Positions 23,265 to 34,712 of a stretch of 64,000 nt of DNA are shown piece by piece. The translations under genes were made by a program, and so were the position numbers. How positions within the stretch are numbered: the stretch's first letter is position 1; every line of letters begins with the position of its first letter. The stretch comes from Trifolium pratense (taxonomy: Eukaryota > Streptophyta > Magnoliopsida > Fabales > Fabaceae), in contig NC_060062.1 in NCBI RefSeq assembly GCF_020283565.1, forward strand, positions 31,799,164-31,863,163, read 5' to 3'. Under the pieces are notes generated by a model. It had not been told where the DNA came from. It did not search any database and worked only from the letters and a program-made list of their open reading frames with translations.

Positions 23265-23490
23265 AACATAATATCCTTGTTGTTGATATGGCATAGAGCC
23301 TTAGGATATTATGTGAACAATATGGTTATTGTATGATATGCACAATGAACTATATTTGGTTTTAAATTTCCGCTGTGCTAGCATGATGTGTGTGTGCTAT
23401 GCTTTTGTATTTAATCGTGACGCCTTAATTTCTTAAGTGTTTTATTTATTTATATTCAATAAATACGCGTTAAGGGATTTGGGTGTTACA

Positions 23491-26400
23491 AGATTCACTC
23501 AAATAAAATCGTTGATGCATTCCAAAAAATATTGAACATATTTTTGGACTGAATAAAATAAACAAACCGCCTTAGGTAACTTGCAGTGGAAGGCACGTCT
23601 TGGCTTGTTAGATAAGCACGAAATTATATCTGAAACAAATCTCCCAAAGATATGATATAAATAAATAGGCGTGCTTCAGGTCAGCATTAATACTATATAC
23701 TCACATGCTACAGCATCCTGTGTAGCATGCTGGCTAGAACTTGTTTTTGCAAAATGCAGCCAACATACAAAAACCCAACAATCTCCCCCTTTGGCAAATT
23801 TTGGTTAAAACAATATTTGATAGATAAGCATCTTGGTCTTCTATCTTCAATGTGCAACTCTTGTCTTTAATATGTTGACCTTCACACATGTTGTGCATTC
23901 ATAATTAAGCATGTAAAAGTTACCCATATTGCTATGACTGTGACCCAAATCACCCATATTTCTATGATTGTGATCCTAAGCATAAAAGCCATCCATATTT
24001 CTATGATTATGACTAAGCACGATGAATCATCCATATTTCTATGGTTATAAGATTATGATCATGCCCTATGCTACAAGCTTAAATGCTTTTTGAAGTTCTT
24101 ACATGCACATCACCCAGAGCAGAAAGTAAATTTTTCTCCCCCTCAAAACATGCATATCACCATACACACATACAAATGCTATATCAACTGCTATAGCATT
24201 CTTCATCACATCAAGCACATACTTCATATAAGAAATATATTACTCCCCCTTTTTAGCCATAAATTCTGATAAATAAAGTCAGTACCATAGAATAGGAGCA
24301 AAATACATTGTACCACAGAGTATCAGATTATAGAAAACCATAGAGTACATATTACAGACCAGGTGCACACGCAGGTACAATGAATATCAGGGAAAAGCCC
24401 ACACAAATAACCAGAGACCAGAAGCAACGAAAAGGGAACATCTGAGCTTTCATCCATAATACCATCTTCAACAATTTATATACTTCTTTCACTTCAACAC
24501 AAACACTTATCTTTGAAAGAAAGTAAAAACTTTGTAAACACTACTTCAAAAGAAATCTTCAAATGAATACAGTGCACAAGCACGATCAAAATATTTCACC
24601 AAAAACAATAGAGGCATGCAGCAGCGGAATTAAACACATCTAGCCTCACAAAGCTTACCAAAACTGAGAGAAATAAACTTTCAAAGTGGATTCAAGATAG
24701 GAGAAATAAACTCTTTCAGTCAGCATAAACAGTCTTCAGAAAAACCTTCGAGGAAAAATAGATTCCCACTTCACACGAACATACATACCAGACTGATCAC
24801 TCAACATCTGGCTGGACATTAATCAAGGAGAAAAGCACATATCAAGCATAATCATATTTACTACAACTCCCCCTGAACACAGACATGCAAATCATCAGAG
24901 CAGAAAAACAAATTCTACTCCCCACAGTACATGCATAAATCTTAGCAGATCAACACATAACAGAGAAACACCACTACTACAACCACTGCATACATCAGAT
25001 GCTAGAGCAACGGTCACCACATTATGCACAGAAATCACAAAGCACATTAACTGAGAGAAATAAACTCTCACAGAAGAACCACACAGGGAGAGATAAAATA
25101 CCACATCCTGAGAAAAATAAATTCTCACATAAAACAAATCATGATGTCTAGATTCATAGCAGAACACATCCACAAACACCAAGCACATACACTTGCAGAC
25201 TACTAATCATAGCATAAGTTGCAAGATCATCAACAGGCTAGCTATATTTGCTACTCCCCCTCAATAGCAGATCAGAGAACAATTACTCCCCCTGAGTACA
25301 TCAAGTTCATGCATATCACAATGAGCACAAGATATCAGAACCAACTTTCTTACCCCCTTGAAATATGCATATATAAGAACACAAGTATACAAGCAACACT
25401 TTCTTCTCCTTCCTGATATCCTTCTTCCTTGTCCATAGTGCCAGAAAGTATCTTCCCTAGAGCTCACCCAGATATAGAACATGATGCCTGCTCTAATACC
25501 AATTGAAATTCCAGCAGGCTAGAGGAAAGATGTTGCGAAAGATGCTACAGCATCTCGTACCAGTACAGAACACAATAGACAAGTTAAAATTAAATTAAGT
25601 GCAAGAAGATAAATAAGACAGATCGTTTGTTAACCCAGTTCGGTGCAACGTCACCTAATCTAGGGGATACCAATCCAGGAATGAATCCATTGTAATAGTT
25701 CTAGTTCAAAGCCCTCGACTAACACCCGGTACTTGACTTATCTCCTAGACACTACCCGTCCCAATTCCTTCTAATCACAACCTGTGATGTCGAATTCAAT
25801 AACCAACGATGGAGACACCCTCCTATGAAACTAATACCTAGCCAACACCCTTGACTAAGTTCATAATTTGGAGTTGCTTACAAGCTTCCTCCAAGTACAA
25901 TACTCAACTCATTACCTACAGGTTTCTGAGTGAGGACATGGTGACAATCTCACAACCCGAGTGGTTCACTTACACCAACTCTCCTAGAGAGTGGCTCAAA
26001 GAAACGAAACCCTAAAGACTACATCTTAGATGAACAATGGCTTCGGTGCTTAAAATAGGTTATGTACCTTTCTTTAAATAGACAAAGCTTCGTGGATTTG
26101 GGCTTTAAAGCTACTTCTTCTCCAAGAAACTTTTAGTGGATATATTTCAAAATTAAATCTTCCACAAATATTTTTGCATCAAATATTTTTGTTGTCCATA
26201 AATATTTTTTTTTTGTAACAACCTCCTTGAAGCACATAAATATATTTCCATCAAATATATTTGACAGCTGGAAAAGCGATGGCCAGCTCACAAATATTTT
26301 ATTCAAATAATTCTTCAAGAAAAGAATCACTAAAAAAAAATAGTTGATGCATTCCAAAAATATTGAACATATATTTTTGGACTGAATAAAATAAACAAAC

Positions 26401-26611
26401 CGCCTTAGGTAACTTGCAGTAGAAGACACATCTTGGCTTGTTAGATAAACACGAAATTATATTTGAAACAAATCTCCCAAAGATATGATATAAAAAAATA
26501 GGCGCGCTTCTGGTTAACATTAATGTTGTGCTCACATGCTACAACATCCTATGTAGTATGCTAGCTAGAACTTATTTTTGCAAAATGCAGCCAACATACA
26601 AAAACCCAACA
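23491..26611 (-). mobile_element. Short SIRE-like Ty1/copia element F, noncoding internal region
   Basis: On the minus strand the 5' LTR is 26611-25504 (TGTTGGGTTTTTGTATG... to ...TTTCA). It is followed by a tRNA-Met-type primer site TTGGTATTAGAGC (25502-25490; one change from TGGTATCAGAGC). The internal region is only about 1.7 kb (25489-23781), with no gag or pol. The polypurine tract GCCAAAGGGGGAGAT precedes the 3' LTR (23780 down), which is truncated at 23491 by LTR B. The LTR carries palindromic words of the type ATGCTACAGCATC. The internal part holds TTTATTT-loop hairpins and repeated CTCCCCCT blocks (GGGGGAGTA in sense). A nonautonomous derivative. Confidence 0.8.
25490..25502 (-). other. 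Primer binding site of element F (tRNA-Met type)
   Basis: TTGGTATTAGAGC directly after the 5' LTR, one base from the common initiator-tRNA-Met site. Confidence 0.75.
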
Positions 26612-27165
26612 CATCCAATGACTAGGTTTAATAATTACTTTATCTTATGTTATCTTCTAAGTCATAATTCGATGATTGATTTGAATTTTGAGTATTTTAA
26701 TTGAATTTGCATTTATGAACGTTTTTTGTTTGTGATAAGATATGGTATAGTGAAAATCTTAAGAAAATGAAATCAAAATCTACTTTGAAATCTTACGAAT
26801 AATCATCCAACATAAAATTTGTGTGCTTAGTTCTTATACTTTTGGAAGAAGTGTATGTTTGGTTTGTGATGAGCAAAATTGATAATCATCCAACATAAAA
26901 TTTGTGTGCTTAGTTCTTATACTTTTGGAAGAAGTGTATGTTTGGTTTGTGATGAGCAAAATTGATTTTGAGTGAATTGATTTTGACAAAAATTAAGTTT
27001 TTCAGAAGGGCGCATTGTCTATGTCCGGAACTGGTCCATCCTGCATTCTTAATTAGCACATTCCCGAATGACTTCTGCATAGCTTTTTGCATGAGAAAGT
27101 TCAATAACATTCACCTTAGTGGACCCCCCATCACGCACCATCTTTCTTTTGTCAAGGTAATGTGA
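26612..27165. repeat. Dispersed duplicate, copy 2 (of 17085-17570), with an 83-bp tandem duplication
   Basis: Matches 17085-17570. A segment containing AATCATCCAACATAAAATTT is doubled with an 83-bp period (26801 and 26884), a change absent from copy 1. Confidence 0.75.
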
Positions 27166-27500
27166 TTTAAGTTTAAATACATTCATTTGAAAGTGAATTG
27201 AACAATAAATTTAATTGTAAAATCAATTATAGAATTTGAAGTAGACACGTGGAAGTAGAAAACATTCTCGATACTAGACCATTTCGGGCGGCCTAGACCA
27301 TTTCGGGCCGGCTCAGTTGGGCTTCGGGCTTCATCGGACCGGGCTAAAAAATTCCGGATGAAAAACAGTCTCGAAAAAGTATGGCCCGAGCCCAGCGCTA
27401 TACGAGCTTTCGGGCTAGCCCGTATTTTTTTAAAAAAAATTCCAATAAAAAATTGAAATGGCAAAAAAAATAAAAAAGTTTGTTGTTTAGAAAAAGTTTC

Positions 27501-27614
<114 letters not shown>

Positions 27615-27635
27615 CAATAATTCTTACACAAATTG

Positions 27636-29360
27636 AATTATTTTTACTCATCCGCTACATACAAGTTTCTCGCGCGTTGACGGTGGTGCTGCAAGTGCAC
27701 ATAATCGCTACCAAGTAATAAAGTGATAAGTTATCGTTCTCCACAGAGATTGTGCTAAGGTTACTAGTTTCGCTTAGGAATATAGATAGTTGCCTTCGCT
27801 TTGTGTATTTAAGAAGGTATCTTTGCGGGTACTTTAGTAAATTGCAGGAAATAAATGCGGAAAATAAATGAATGGAAAGTAAAAGGTGTGTGTGTGACCA
27901 CACGGGGTGGTTAAGTGTGGTCGGATCCCTCCCTTACTCCTGTTTGGTGGCTTAAATATTTCCCTCTTTAAGGATTTAGACTCTTGAAAATAGGTTTGAA
28001 GCAATATATGTTCTTATTTCTATTACAAGCTTTTACAGAGCCTAGTTAAAGGTTACCTTATCTTTATTTAGACACCCTGATCCAGAACTCCACTTTTTCG
28101 TTTAAACTTTGGTCTCATCGCCCTAGGGACCCCTAAATTATAAGCCGTCACGTGTGCCTAAAACTAGTCACCTACCCACAGGCATACTCTGCAAGGTAGA
28201 AATTAACGTTCTTTCCAATCCTATACTAAGACGGCAGATACTGAATTTAATGGTCTCCTATAGGCCCTAATATGTCATCCTTCGGTCGGGATTACTGGCT
28301 TCGTTTCCTATGCGATATCCACTAGGTCCTTAGATTTTTTTCTAATGTGATCAATATTAAAATAACTAAAACCAGACAACAAAAGAGTTTGAATAAAAAT
28401 AACTAAAATTCATAATAATATAAATATTACAACCAAGCATTCGTAAGAGAGTTTCTCGACTCCACCTAACCTAGGAAAAATAAATTACAAAAAGCAGAAC
28501 GAAAAGAACCTTGTTGACCTTGGAGTTCCTTGCCTCCTCCTTAGAGTTCTCCTAACTCTCTTGTGAATATTCAATGCTCTGAATATTGTGGGATGATTAA
28601 TTGTGAAGGAGGAAGACTCTATTTATAGTTTTACAGCTCGGTTTGGGCTTTTTCTGCGCCTCCATCGCACCCATCGTGGCCATGTTGGTGTGTAATTTTG
28701 CATCATCGTGGCCAGGATGGATCCTATCGTGGTACGATGGAAGATTTACTCGGGATTTTCTGCCTATTTTTCAAGTCATCATCGTGCCACGATGAAAAGC
28801 CATCGTGCCACAATGGTAAAGATTTTCAGCAGATTTTCTTCAATTTTATCAGTCTTCTCATCGCGCCACGCCCAGACTCATCGTGGGTATGATGGTGCGC
28901 TTCTTTATTCCATTTTTGCCATTTTTTTATGCTTTTTCCACTTTTCTTGCTTCTGGTCCTTGTGTCTTCACTTTTCCTGATATTTCCTTGCTTTTGGTCT
29001 TTATTTACTATAGAAACTACTCTAATCTACTACTAAAAACGTCATATAATTGGCTGTCATCACGCGCCCTAGTTTAGTCCTCCATTACCTACAAATTTCT
29101 CTCGCGCCCTATTTTTAGTCATCCACTAACTCTTCGAGTTTCTTGCGCGCCTTATTTTTACCCATTGGCTACTTACGAGTTTCTCGCGTGCCTTATTTTT
29201 ACTCATCTGCTACTTATGAGTTTCTCGCGCACTCCATTTTTACTCATCCGCTACCTACAAATTTTTCGCGCGCCCTAGTTTTATTCATGCACTACTTAAG
29301 TAGCAAAAATGAGAAATATTACGAAAAAACACCGTCCGCTACTTAAGTAGCGGATATATT
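27636..29360. repeat. About seven 42-bp tandem units, split by a solo LTR
   Basis: Units of the form TTTTTACTCATCCGCTAC followed by GAGTTTCTCGCGCGCCTTA occur at 27636-27677 and six times at 29063-29300. The last runs into the perfect 18-bp palindrome CCGCTACTTAAGTAGCGG (29336-29353). The LTR at 27678-29062 is inserted within a unit. Confidence 0.75.
27678..29062 (-). mobile_element. Solo LTR D (Ty3/gypsy-type)
   Basis: 1385 bp, reading TGATGACAGCC...CCACCGTCA on the minus strand. The flanking 5-mers CGCGT (27673-27677) and CGCGC (29063-29067) match at 4 of 5. A TATA-like CTATAAATAG lies at 28617-28626 on the minus strand. Just upstream of it (28888-28660) is a cluster of CATCGTGCCACGATG-type inverted words, in U3 rather than downstream of the promoter. 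The 3' part contains CTCTGTGGAGAACGATAAC and GTGCACTTGCAGC, typical of gypsy LTR 3' ends. Confidence 0.75.
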
Positions 29361-29645
29361 TGAGAAACTCGTAGGGCGACAAAAGAAACTCTTTTAATAC
29401 AAACTAAGTTCAAATCATCCAAAACAAGTTACTTATATTTATTTTAAAAATATTATTATAATTTATTCGGGTTTGCGGGCCCCCCTTGACCCATTCAGGC
29501 TAGCCCATATTTTAATCGAACTTTAACGGACCAGGCTAAAAAGCCCATGAATAATTCGGGCTAGAACTTTTAAGGCCCAATCCAGGGAAAATATCGGGCT
29601 TGGCAGACCGACCCATTCGGGCTAGCCCATTTTAACGGCTCTACT

Positions 29646-30465
29646 CCATACACACCACATATTTAGAGATTTTGTTGGTAAATTTTTTTTTTTTTTTTGT
29701 CAATTGGTAACTATACTTTATATGGAGATGAAAGCTATATTAAGGAGCTGCAAAGAATATGTCATAGATCTTTTAATTTTTATGCTGAAACTATACGTGC
29801 TGAAGAATCTATAGGATGATAATCGCACATTATCCTCTTAATTACTCATCCAAATATTCCTATATTTATGTATTTGCAGCCTTTCCTATTTTTTTCTTGT
29901 GAAGAGCCTAGTTATGAAACTAATACATAAGTGTTGAATTGAACTTGCACTCCAGTATATCAAATGTCTCTGTTGTTGGTTACTATCTGAACTATACTTG
30001 CACGGCTTTATTTTTTCAATTTTATATTTAGCTAAACCAATTAATATTATATGTAGTGATCCAAAAAGCATAATAACAGCTACTCTAATATCCGGTGTTA
30101 TTAAAACTAATTTTAGCCCAAATTATACATCCCTAACTTATTTATCCTTAGAAATATAATTTTAGCCAGATTCTTATATTGAGATCAATCACCATTAAAT
30201 AACAAACCATTAAATAACAGAAGTCGGATTCTTATATTGAGATTAATCACCATTAAATAACAACATGAAAACTTCATCCTTATAACATAGTAATCAAAAA
30301 TAAATTCATAAAATTCAATGAAAAACATCACAAAAGTCAAGCAAACTTACCACCATACAAAGAAAAACCAAACAACAACCACTTGTCCATAAGAAATATT
30401 AAGATACTGTCTTAACCATGAAATGATAAAACAAAATGAACAATGGACCGGGAAATGGATGAAAG
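29646..30465. other. AT-rich spacer
   Basis: No gene seen. A 57-bp period duplication (TTCTTATATTGAGAT...CACCATTAAATAACAA at 30172 and 30229) is the only structure noted. Confidence 0.45.
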
Positions 30466-30936
30466 GAGAAAGTAATTAGGCCCAATAAGTCCAAAAGTAA
30501 CAAAACCCAATCAAAGTGATCCATGAACACTCAGTAGGCTAGACAGCGAGACAACATGACGTGGCGAGATGAAGTGACGTGGCACCAACAGGTTTTGGAC
30601 ACTGGGTCGCGCCCAAAATATCTTCTTCTCCCCAAACTATCAACTGCTTAGCTTCACGTGGAAGAAATCATCACTCCCATAACCTCCATAGCTTGGGGGA
30701 CGAAGGAAAGGATAACCACCCCTATTCTTGCACTGGTTCGCCGGAGAAGACGGTGGTGGCCGAAGTTTCAAGAGATCAAACTTGGAGAAGAAGGAATTTG
30801 CAGCCAATAAATAGCTTCACATATTCATCGTAAGTAACAACACATTTTTTATCAGTCCATTTTTTTATAAACTTATGTAATTTTATTCTCACATTATTAA
30901 TAATATAAACCCCTTTGAGTGCTCACCAGAACATTT

Positions 30937-30954
30937 TGGCGTCCACCGTGGGGC
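30937..30954 (+). other. Primer binding site of the Tat element
   Basis: TGGCGTCCACCGTGGGGC lies three bases after the presumed LTR end. The TGGCGnC...GTGGGG form is usual for Tat and Athila elements (tRNA-Arg type by recall). Confidence 0.6.
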
Positions 30955-31017
30955 TGAGGTAAAAACGTTTTTCCTAGTCTACCACATCGATCTAGACTAA
31001 AAGACGAACATCTCCAC

Positions 31018-32335
31018 ATGGTTGGAGATCATAGCAATCATGATAACTCTAATGCTGCAACTCTGCAAGCCGCCGTCCACGAAATTCGACGTTTGCAAAC
31101 CCAGATGGCGGCCTTCGAGGCAGAGAGAGCAGCAGAGCGTGAGAGAGCAAGAAAAGCTTCAGAGGAGGAAGAAGGAGAAGGTGTTGTTGATTCTCAGCCA
31201 TTGGCGCAACACCTATGGGACACCTAGAAGGAATCAAGGTCCCTCACCTTCCTTCCTTAGATGGAAAAACAGACCCATTAGAATACCTAATGGCGGTAGG
31301 CACGCAAACTGCCATTAAAGCATTTAAAGTGCAAATTGCTGTCTGGAACATTCAAAGACGCAGCGTTACGCTGGTACATGAATCTTCCAAAAAATTCTAT
31401 TGAAAGTTATGCTGACTTCCACAAGAAATTCATCCATCAATTTGCTGGATCAAAACATGTGAAAGTCACATCAACTAGCCTTTTTTCAATTCGCTAAAGC
31501 CACGCAGAGTCATTGTGTGATTACTTAGCTAGATTCAGCGAAGCCACCATAAAGGTTTCGAATCCTAACCAAGAAATGTTTGTAGCGGCTTTTCCCAACG
31601 GGCTAAGGGCGGGACACTTCAATGAATCCCTGGCCCAAAAGCCTGCATCTTCAATGCAAGAAATTAACAAGAGATTCGAATGTTATATCAAGGGAGAAGA
31701 AAGTAACACAGAAAAGAGGCAGAGAGATGCCAAGGAAAAAGAGTACGTTAGCTGTAACGGAAAGGCTCCTGGCCATCACGACAGAGGTATAGGGGCCTTA
31801 TTACCAACCACCAAGGCGCGAAGTCAAAGACTATCCCGCCTTCAGGGAATACACGCCTTTGAATAAAGCCAAAGTGCATGTATTGAAGGAAATTCTTACC
31901 ACCGGTTTAGCCCATCTTCCACCCTCTAGGGAGAGGGGCGCTTTGTGGGACCTGACGGCGATGGTTGGTGCGCCTATCACCATTGTAGGGGGCACTCGAC
32001 AGAGAAGTGCTTTCATCTAAGAGATCTTATCGAGGAGTTAATTAAAAGCTGTCACTTGAGAAAGTTTATCGAGGATGCAGCACAAGGGCGAATCGTAGTG
32101 CCAAAAGTTCCTAGGCGAGAACAACGGGATCCGCCTGATGGCAGAGAAGAACCTCCCAAAGCGAGAGTCTCCGTTAACACCATTGCCGGAGAATTTTCAG
32201 GAGGAGGCGAGTCAAATTATTCTAGGAAAGAGTATGTTTGACGCGCCATCTCTGAAACATTCCTCATCAGACACCCACCTTTCCCAACCATTCCCGATTT
32301 GTCTTTCACGGCGGAGGACGATTAAGGAATAGCGC
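31018..32335 (+). pseudogene. Tat gag, frameshifted
   Basis: The start at 31018 opens MVGDHSNHDN and a charged coiled-coil-like segment (QTQMAAFEAERAAERERAR). The frame ends in a stop at 31225-31227. Shifted frames then carry PHLPSLDGKTDPLEYLMA and, across two further shifts, the gag core (LRWYMNLP, DFHKKFIHQFAG). The frame 31513-31866 continues the gag domain (CDYLARFSEATIKVSNPN). At 31945-32241 a zinc-knuckle-like CAYHHCRGHSTEKC motif precedes a Leu-rich helix, as in Tat gag. Structural nucleocapsid protein in life; at least four lesions here. Confidence 0.75.
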
Positions 32336-32369
32336 CACATGATGACGACCCTCTGGTTATACAAGTCCA

Positions 32370-33426
32370 GATCCTAAATTGTGATGTAAAAAGGGTCTTG
32401 ATAGATTCCGGAATTTCTGTCGATATCATGTATTAAGAAGCCTTTAAGGCCATGCAATTAACAGAGGAACATTTACAACCATATGTGGGAACTTTGGTTG
32501 GATTCTCCGGAGAACAAGTGGATGTGATGGGATATACTTCATTGCTCACCACTTTCGGAGATAAGGATAACGCTAAGACCTTCAAGGTCCGTTATTTAGT
32601 GGTCAAAACCCCATTCACCTCTTATAAAATCGTTATTGGAAGGCCAGCATTCAACGACTTAGGCGCTGTCATGTCAACGTTGTATCTGGCGATAAAGTAT
32701 AACCCATACAATGGGGGAGTGGGGACTGTTAGAGGCGATCAGTTATTAGCCAAACAATGTTATGAGTCCAGCTTGAAAATAAGGCATAGGACTTCCAACT
32801 CAGGTTCCACGCCCAATCAGAAGCAAGCCCCAAGACAGTGTGGCATAAATGTGATAGAAAATGCAGACATGGATCCTAGGGAGGAATTTCAAGACAGAAG
32901 AGTAAGCCCTATCGAAGAGTTAGAGCAGGTTCAGATTGGCGAGGAGCCTCACCAAACAATCAACTTGGGAACAACTTTTTTGCACTCAGAAAGAGAGAAA
33001 ATAATGAAGATCCTGAAAAAGAATGTGGATCTTTTTGCATGGAAACCCTCTGACATGCCGGGGATAGATGAAAATGTTATCACACATAAGTTGTCAATAT
33101 CGCCCAGCATAAAGTCAGTGTCGCAGAGGAAAAGGAAGGCAGGAGAAGAAAGGCGAGTCGTGATAGTGGAGGAGGTAGCAAAGCTAAAAGAAGCGGGTTT
33201 CATCGAAGAGATAAAATATCTATCTTGGTTGGCGAACGTGGTCATGGTAAAGAAAGCTAACGAGGAGTGGAGAATGTGCGTGGACTTCACGTATCTAAAG
33301 AAGACGTGCCCAAAAGACCCATACCCGTTGCTCAACATTGACAGGCTAATAGATGGCGCTTCGGGGTGCAAGATGCTAAGCTTCATGGATGCTTATTCAG
33401 GTTACAACATTTGCAAATTAGAATGA
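32370..33426 (+). pseudogene. Tat protease and N-terminal reverse transcriptase
   Basis: The aspartic protease motif is seen as VLIDSGISVDIMY (about 32395-32433), followed by a stop. The open frame 32452-33426 (324 aa) continues the protease (IVIGRPAFNDLGAV) and enters reverse transcriptase: KLKEAGFIEEIKYLSWLANV and WRMCVDFTYLKKTCPKDPYP, then LSFMDAYSGYN. A frameshift near 33415-33425 ends it in a TGA. The next frame takes up RT at the same point. Confidence 0.8.
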
Positions 33427-34712
33427 ACCCCTTGGACGCCCCTCATACAACCTTCATGTCCAACACTTGCAATTACTACTATAATGTCATGCCATTTGGA
33501 TTGAAAAATGCAGGAGCGACATACCAAAGATTAATGGATAGAGTTTTCGATGAGCAAATAGGGAAAATGTTAAACTCGGTTAGAAAATACAACATGAGGT
33601 TGAACCCTGCAAAATGTTACTTTGGTGTTCAAGCTGGAAAGTTCTTAGGTTTCATGCTTACCAACAGAGGGATAGAAGCGAATCCTGAGAAATGTCAAGC
33701 TATAATTGATATGAGAAGCCCTTCTTATGTGAAGGAAGTGCAACAATTAACAGGAAGGATAACAGCTTTGTCCAGATTTTTGTCGTGTACAGGCGAGAAG
33801 GCTTTCCCCTTCTTCACATATTTGAAGAAAAGTGAGAGATTTTCATGGACTCCTCAGTGTGAAAAAGCATTCAAGCAGCTGAAGGAATTTCTGGTGTCAC
33901 TTCCAATCCTGACACGCCTAATACCAGGCAATACTCTTTACCTTTATCTAGCAGTTTCTGATAGAGCCTTAAGCTCAGTTTTAGTTCAAGAAGTAGAGGG
34001 TGAAGAGAAGCCCATTTATTTTGTTAGTAGAACCCTAAGAGGAGCAGAAGCGAGGTATCAAAGGATAGAAAGATTATCCTTAGCAATAGTAGTTACGGCC
34101 AGAAAACTAAGGCAATATTTTCAAATTCATAAGGTCGTAGTTAGGGCGGACTATCCTATAAAGAACGTCCTCAGAAATCCAGACTTGGCAGGAAGAATGG
34201 TGGCATGGTCTGTAGAATTGTCAGAATTTGACCTCACATTTTCTCCAAGAGGAGCCATTAAATCACAAATGTTAGCTGATTTTGTCTTAGAAATGTCCCC
34301 TCCACCAGCGGCGGAAAAAACCTCGCCATGGACTTTATCGGTGGACGGAGCCTCAAACATAAGAGGCAGTGGGGCAAGTGTAGTACTAGAGGGACCAGAT
34401 GACGTAATGATCGAACAATCGTTACGTTTCGCCTTTAAAGCCAGCAACAACCAAGCTAAATACGAGGCGTTAATTGCTAGAATGAAATTGGCAAAAGCAA
34501 TGGAGGTAAAGGACTTAAGAGCCATGAGTGATTCCCAGCTGGTTACAAACCAAGTTTCAGGGAAATTTCAAACCAAAGAATCACAATTGATTAAGTACTT
34601 AGAAGGAGTCCAAAGTTTAGCCAAACATTTTAATTCCTTTGAGTTGGTTTATGTCCCCCGAGAGCAAAACACAAGAGTTGATTTCCTGTCCAAATTGGAA
34701 AGCACAAAGTGA
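33366..34712 (+). pseudogene. Tat RT C-terminus, RNase H and archaeal-type RNase H; RT active site deleted
   Basis: 448 codons stay open. RT motifs NVMPFGLKNAGATYQRLMD and IGKML are followed directly by KYNMRLNPAKC. The intervening segment that should hold the catalytic Tyr-x-Asp-Asp box is absent, an in-frame loss of roughly 30 residues. The thumb (KFLGFMLTNRGIEANPEKC), a Ty3-type RNase H (YLAVSDRALSSVLVQE, PIYFVSRTL) and the second, archaeal-type RNase H (LSVDGASN, NNQAKYEALIA, MSDSQLV, VDFLSKL) follow. The dual RNase H is diagnostic of the Tat clade. Despite its length it cannot encode a working polymerase. Confidence 0.85.

Larger units (their letters stand above)
19445..23490 (+). mobile_element. 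LTR of a chromovirus-type element (LTR B), 5' truncated, split by a MULE
   Basis: Homology to LTR A begins around 19445 and includes the donor-like CTAG/GTATGAGAG at 19490-19500 and the GGAGAATGTCGATTTCTCC block (19537-19555). An island of CACGCGCGGCGTGA-type palindromes follows (19870-20115), then an acceptor-like TGCTGGACC...ACTCAG at 20849-20880. It ends GGGTGTTACA at 23490. The MULE at 21113-23264 interrupts its last third. Its 5' end is missing, so no TSD can be checked. It cuts into the 3' LTR of the SIRE-like element on its right. Confidence 0.75.

Noticed and set aside
26962..27165. 67-codon frame with a donor-like GTAATG at its end, in the dispersed duplicate
   Set aside because: The other copy does not keep the frame, and no protein family was recognised on either strand.
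33366..34712. Intact Tat polymerase
   Set aside because: Although open for 448 codons, the catalytic Asp-Asp box of reverse transcriptase is missing and the flanking frames are broken.
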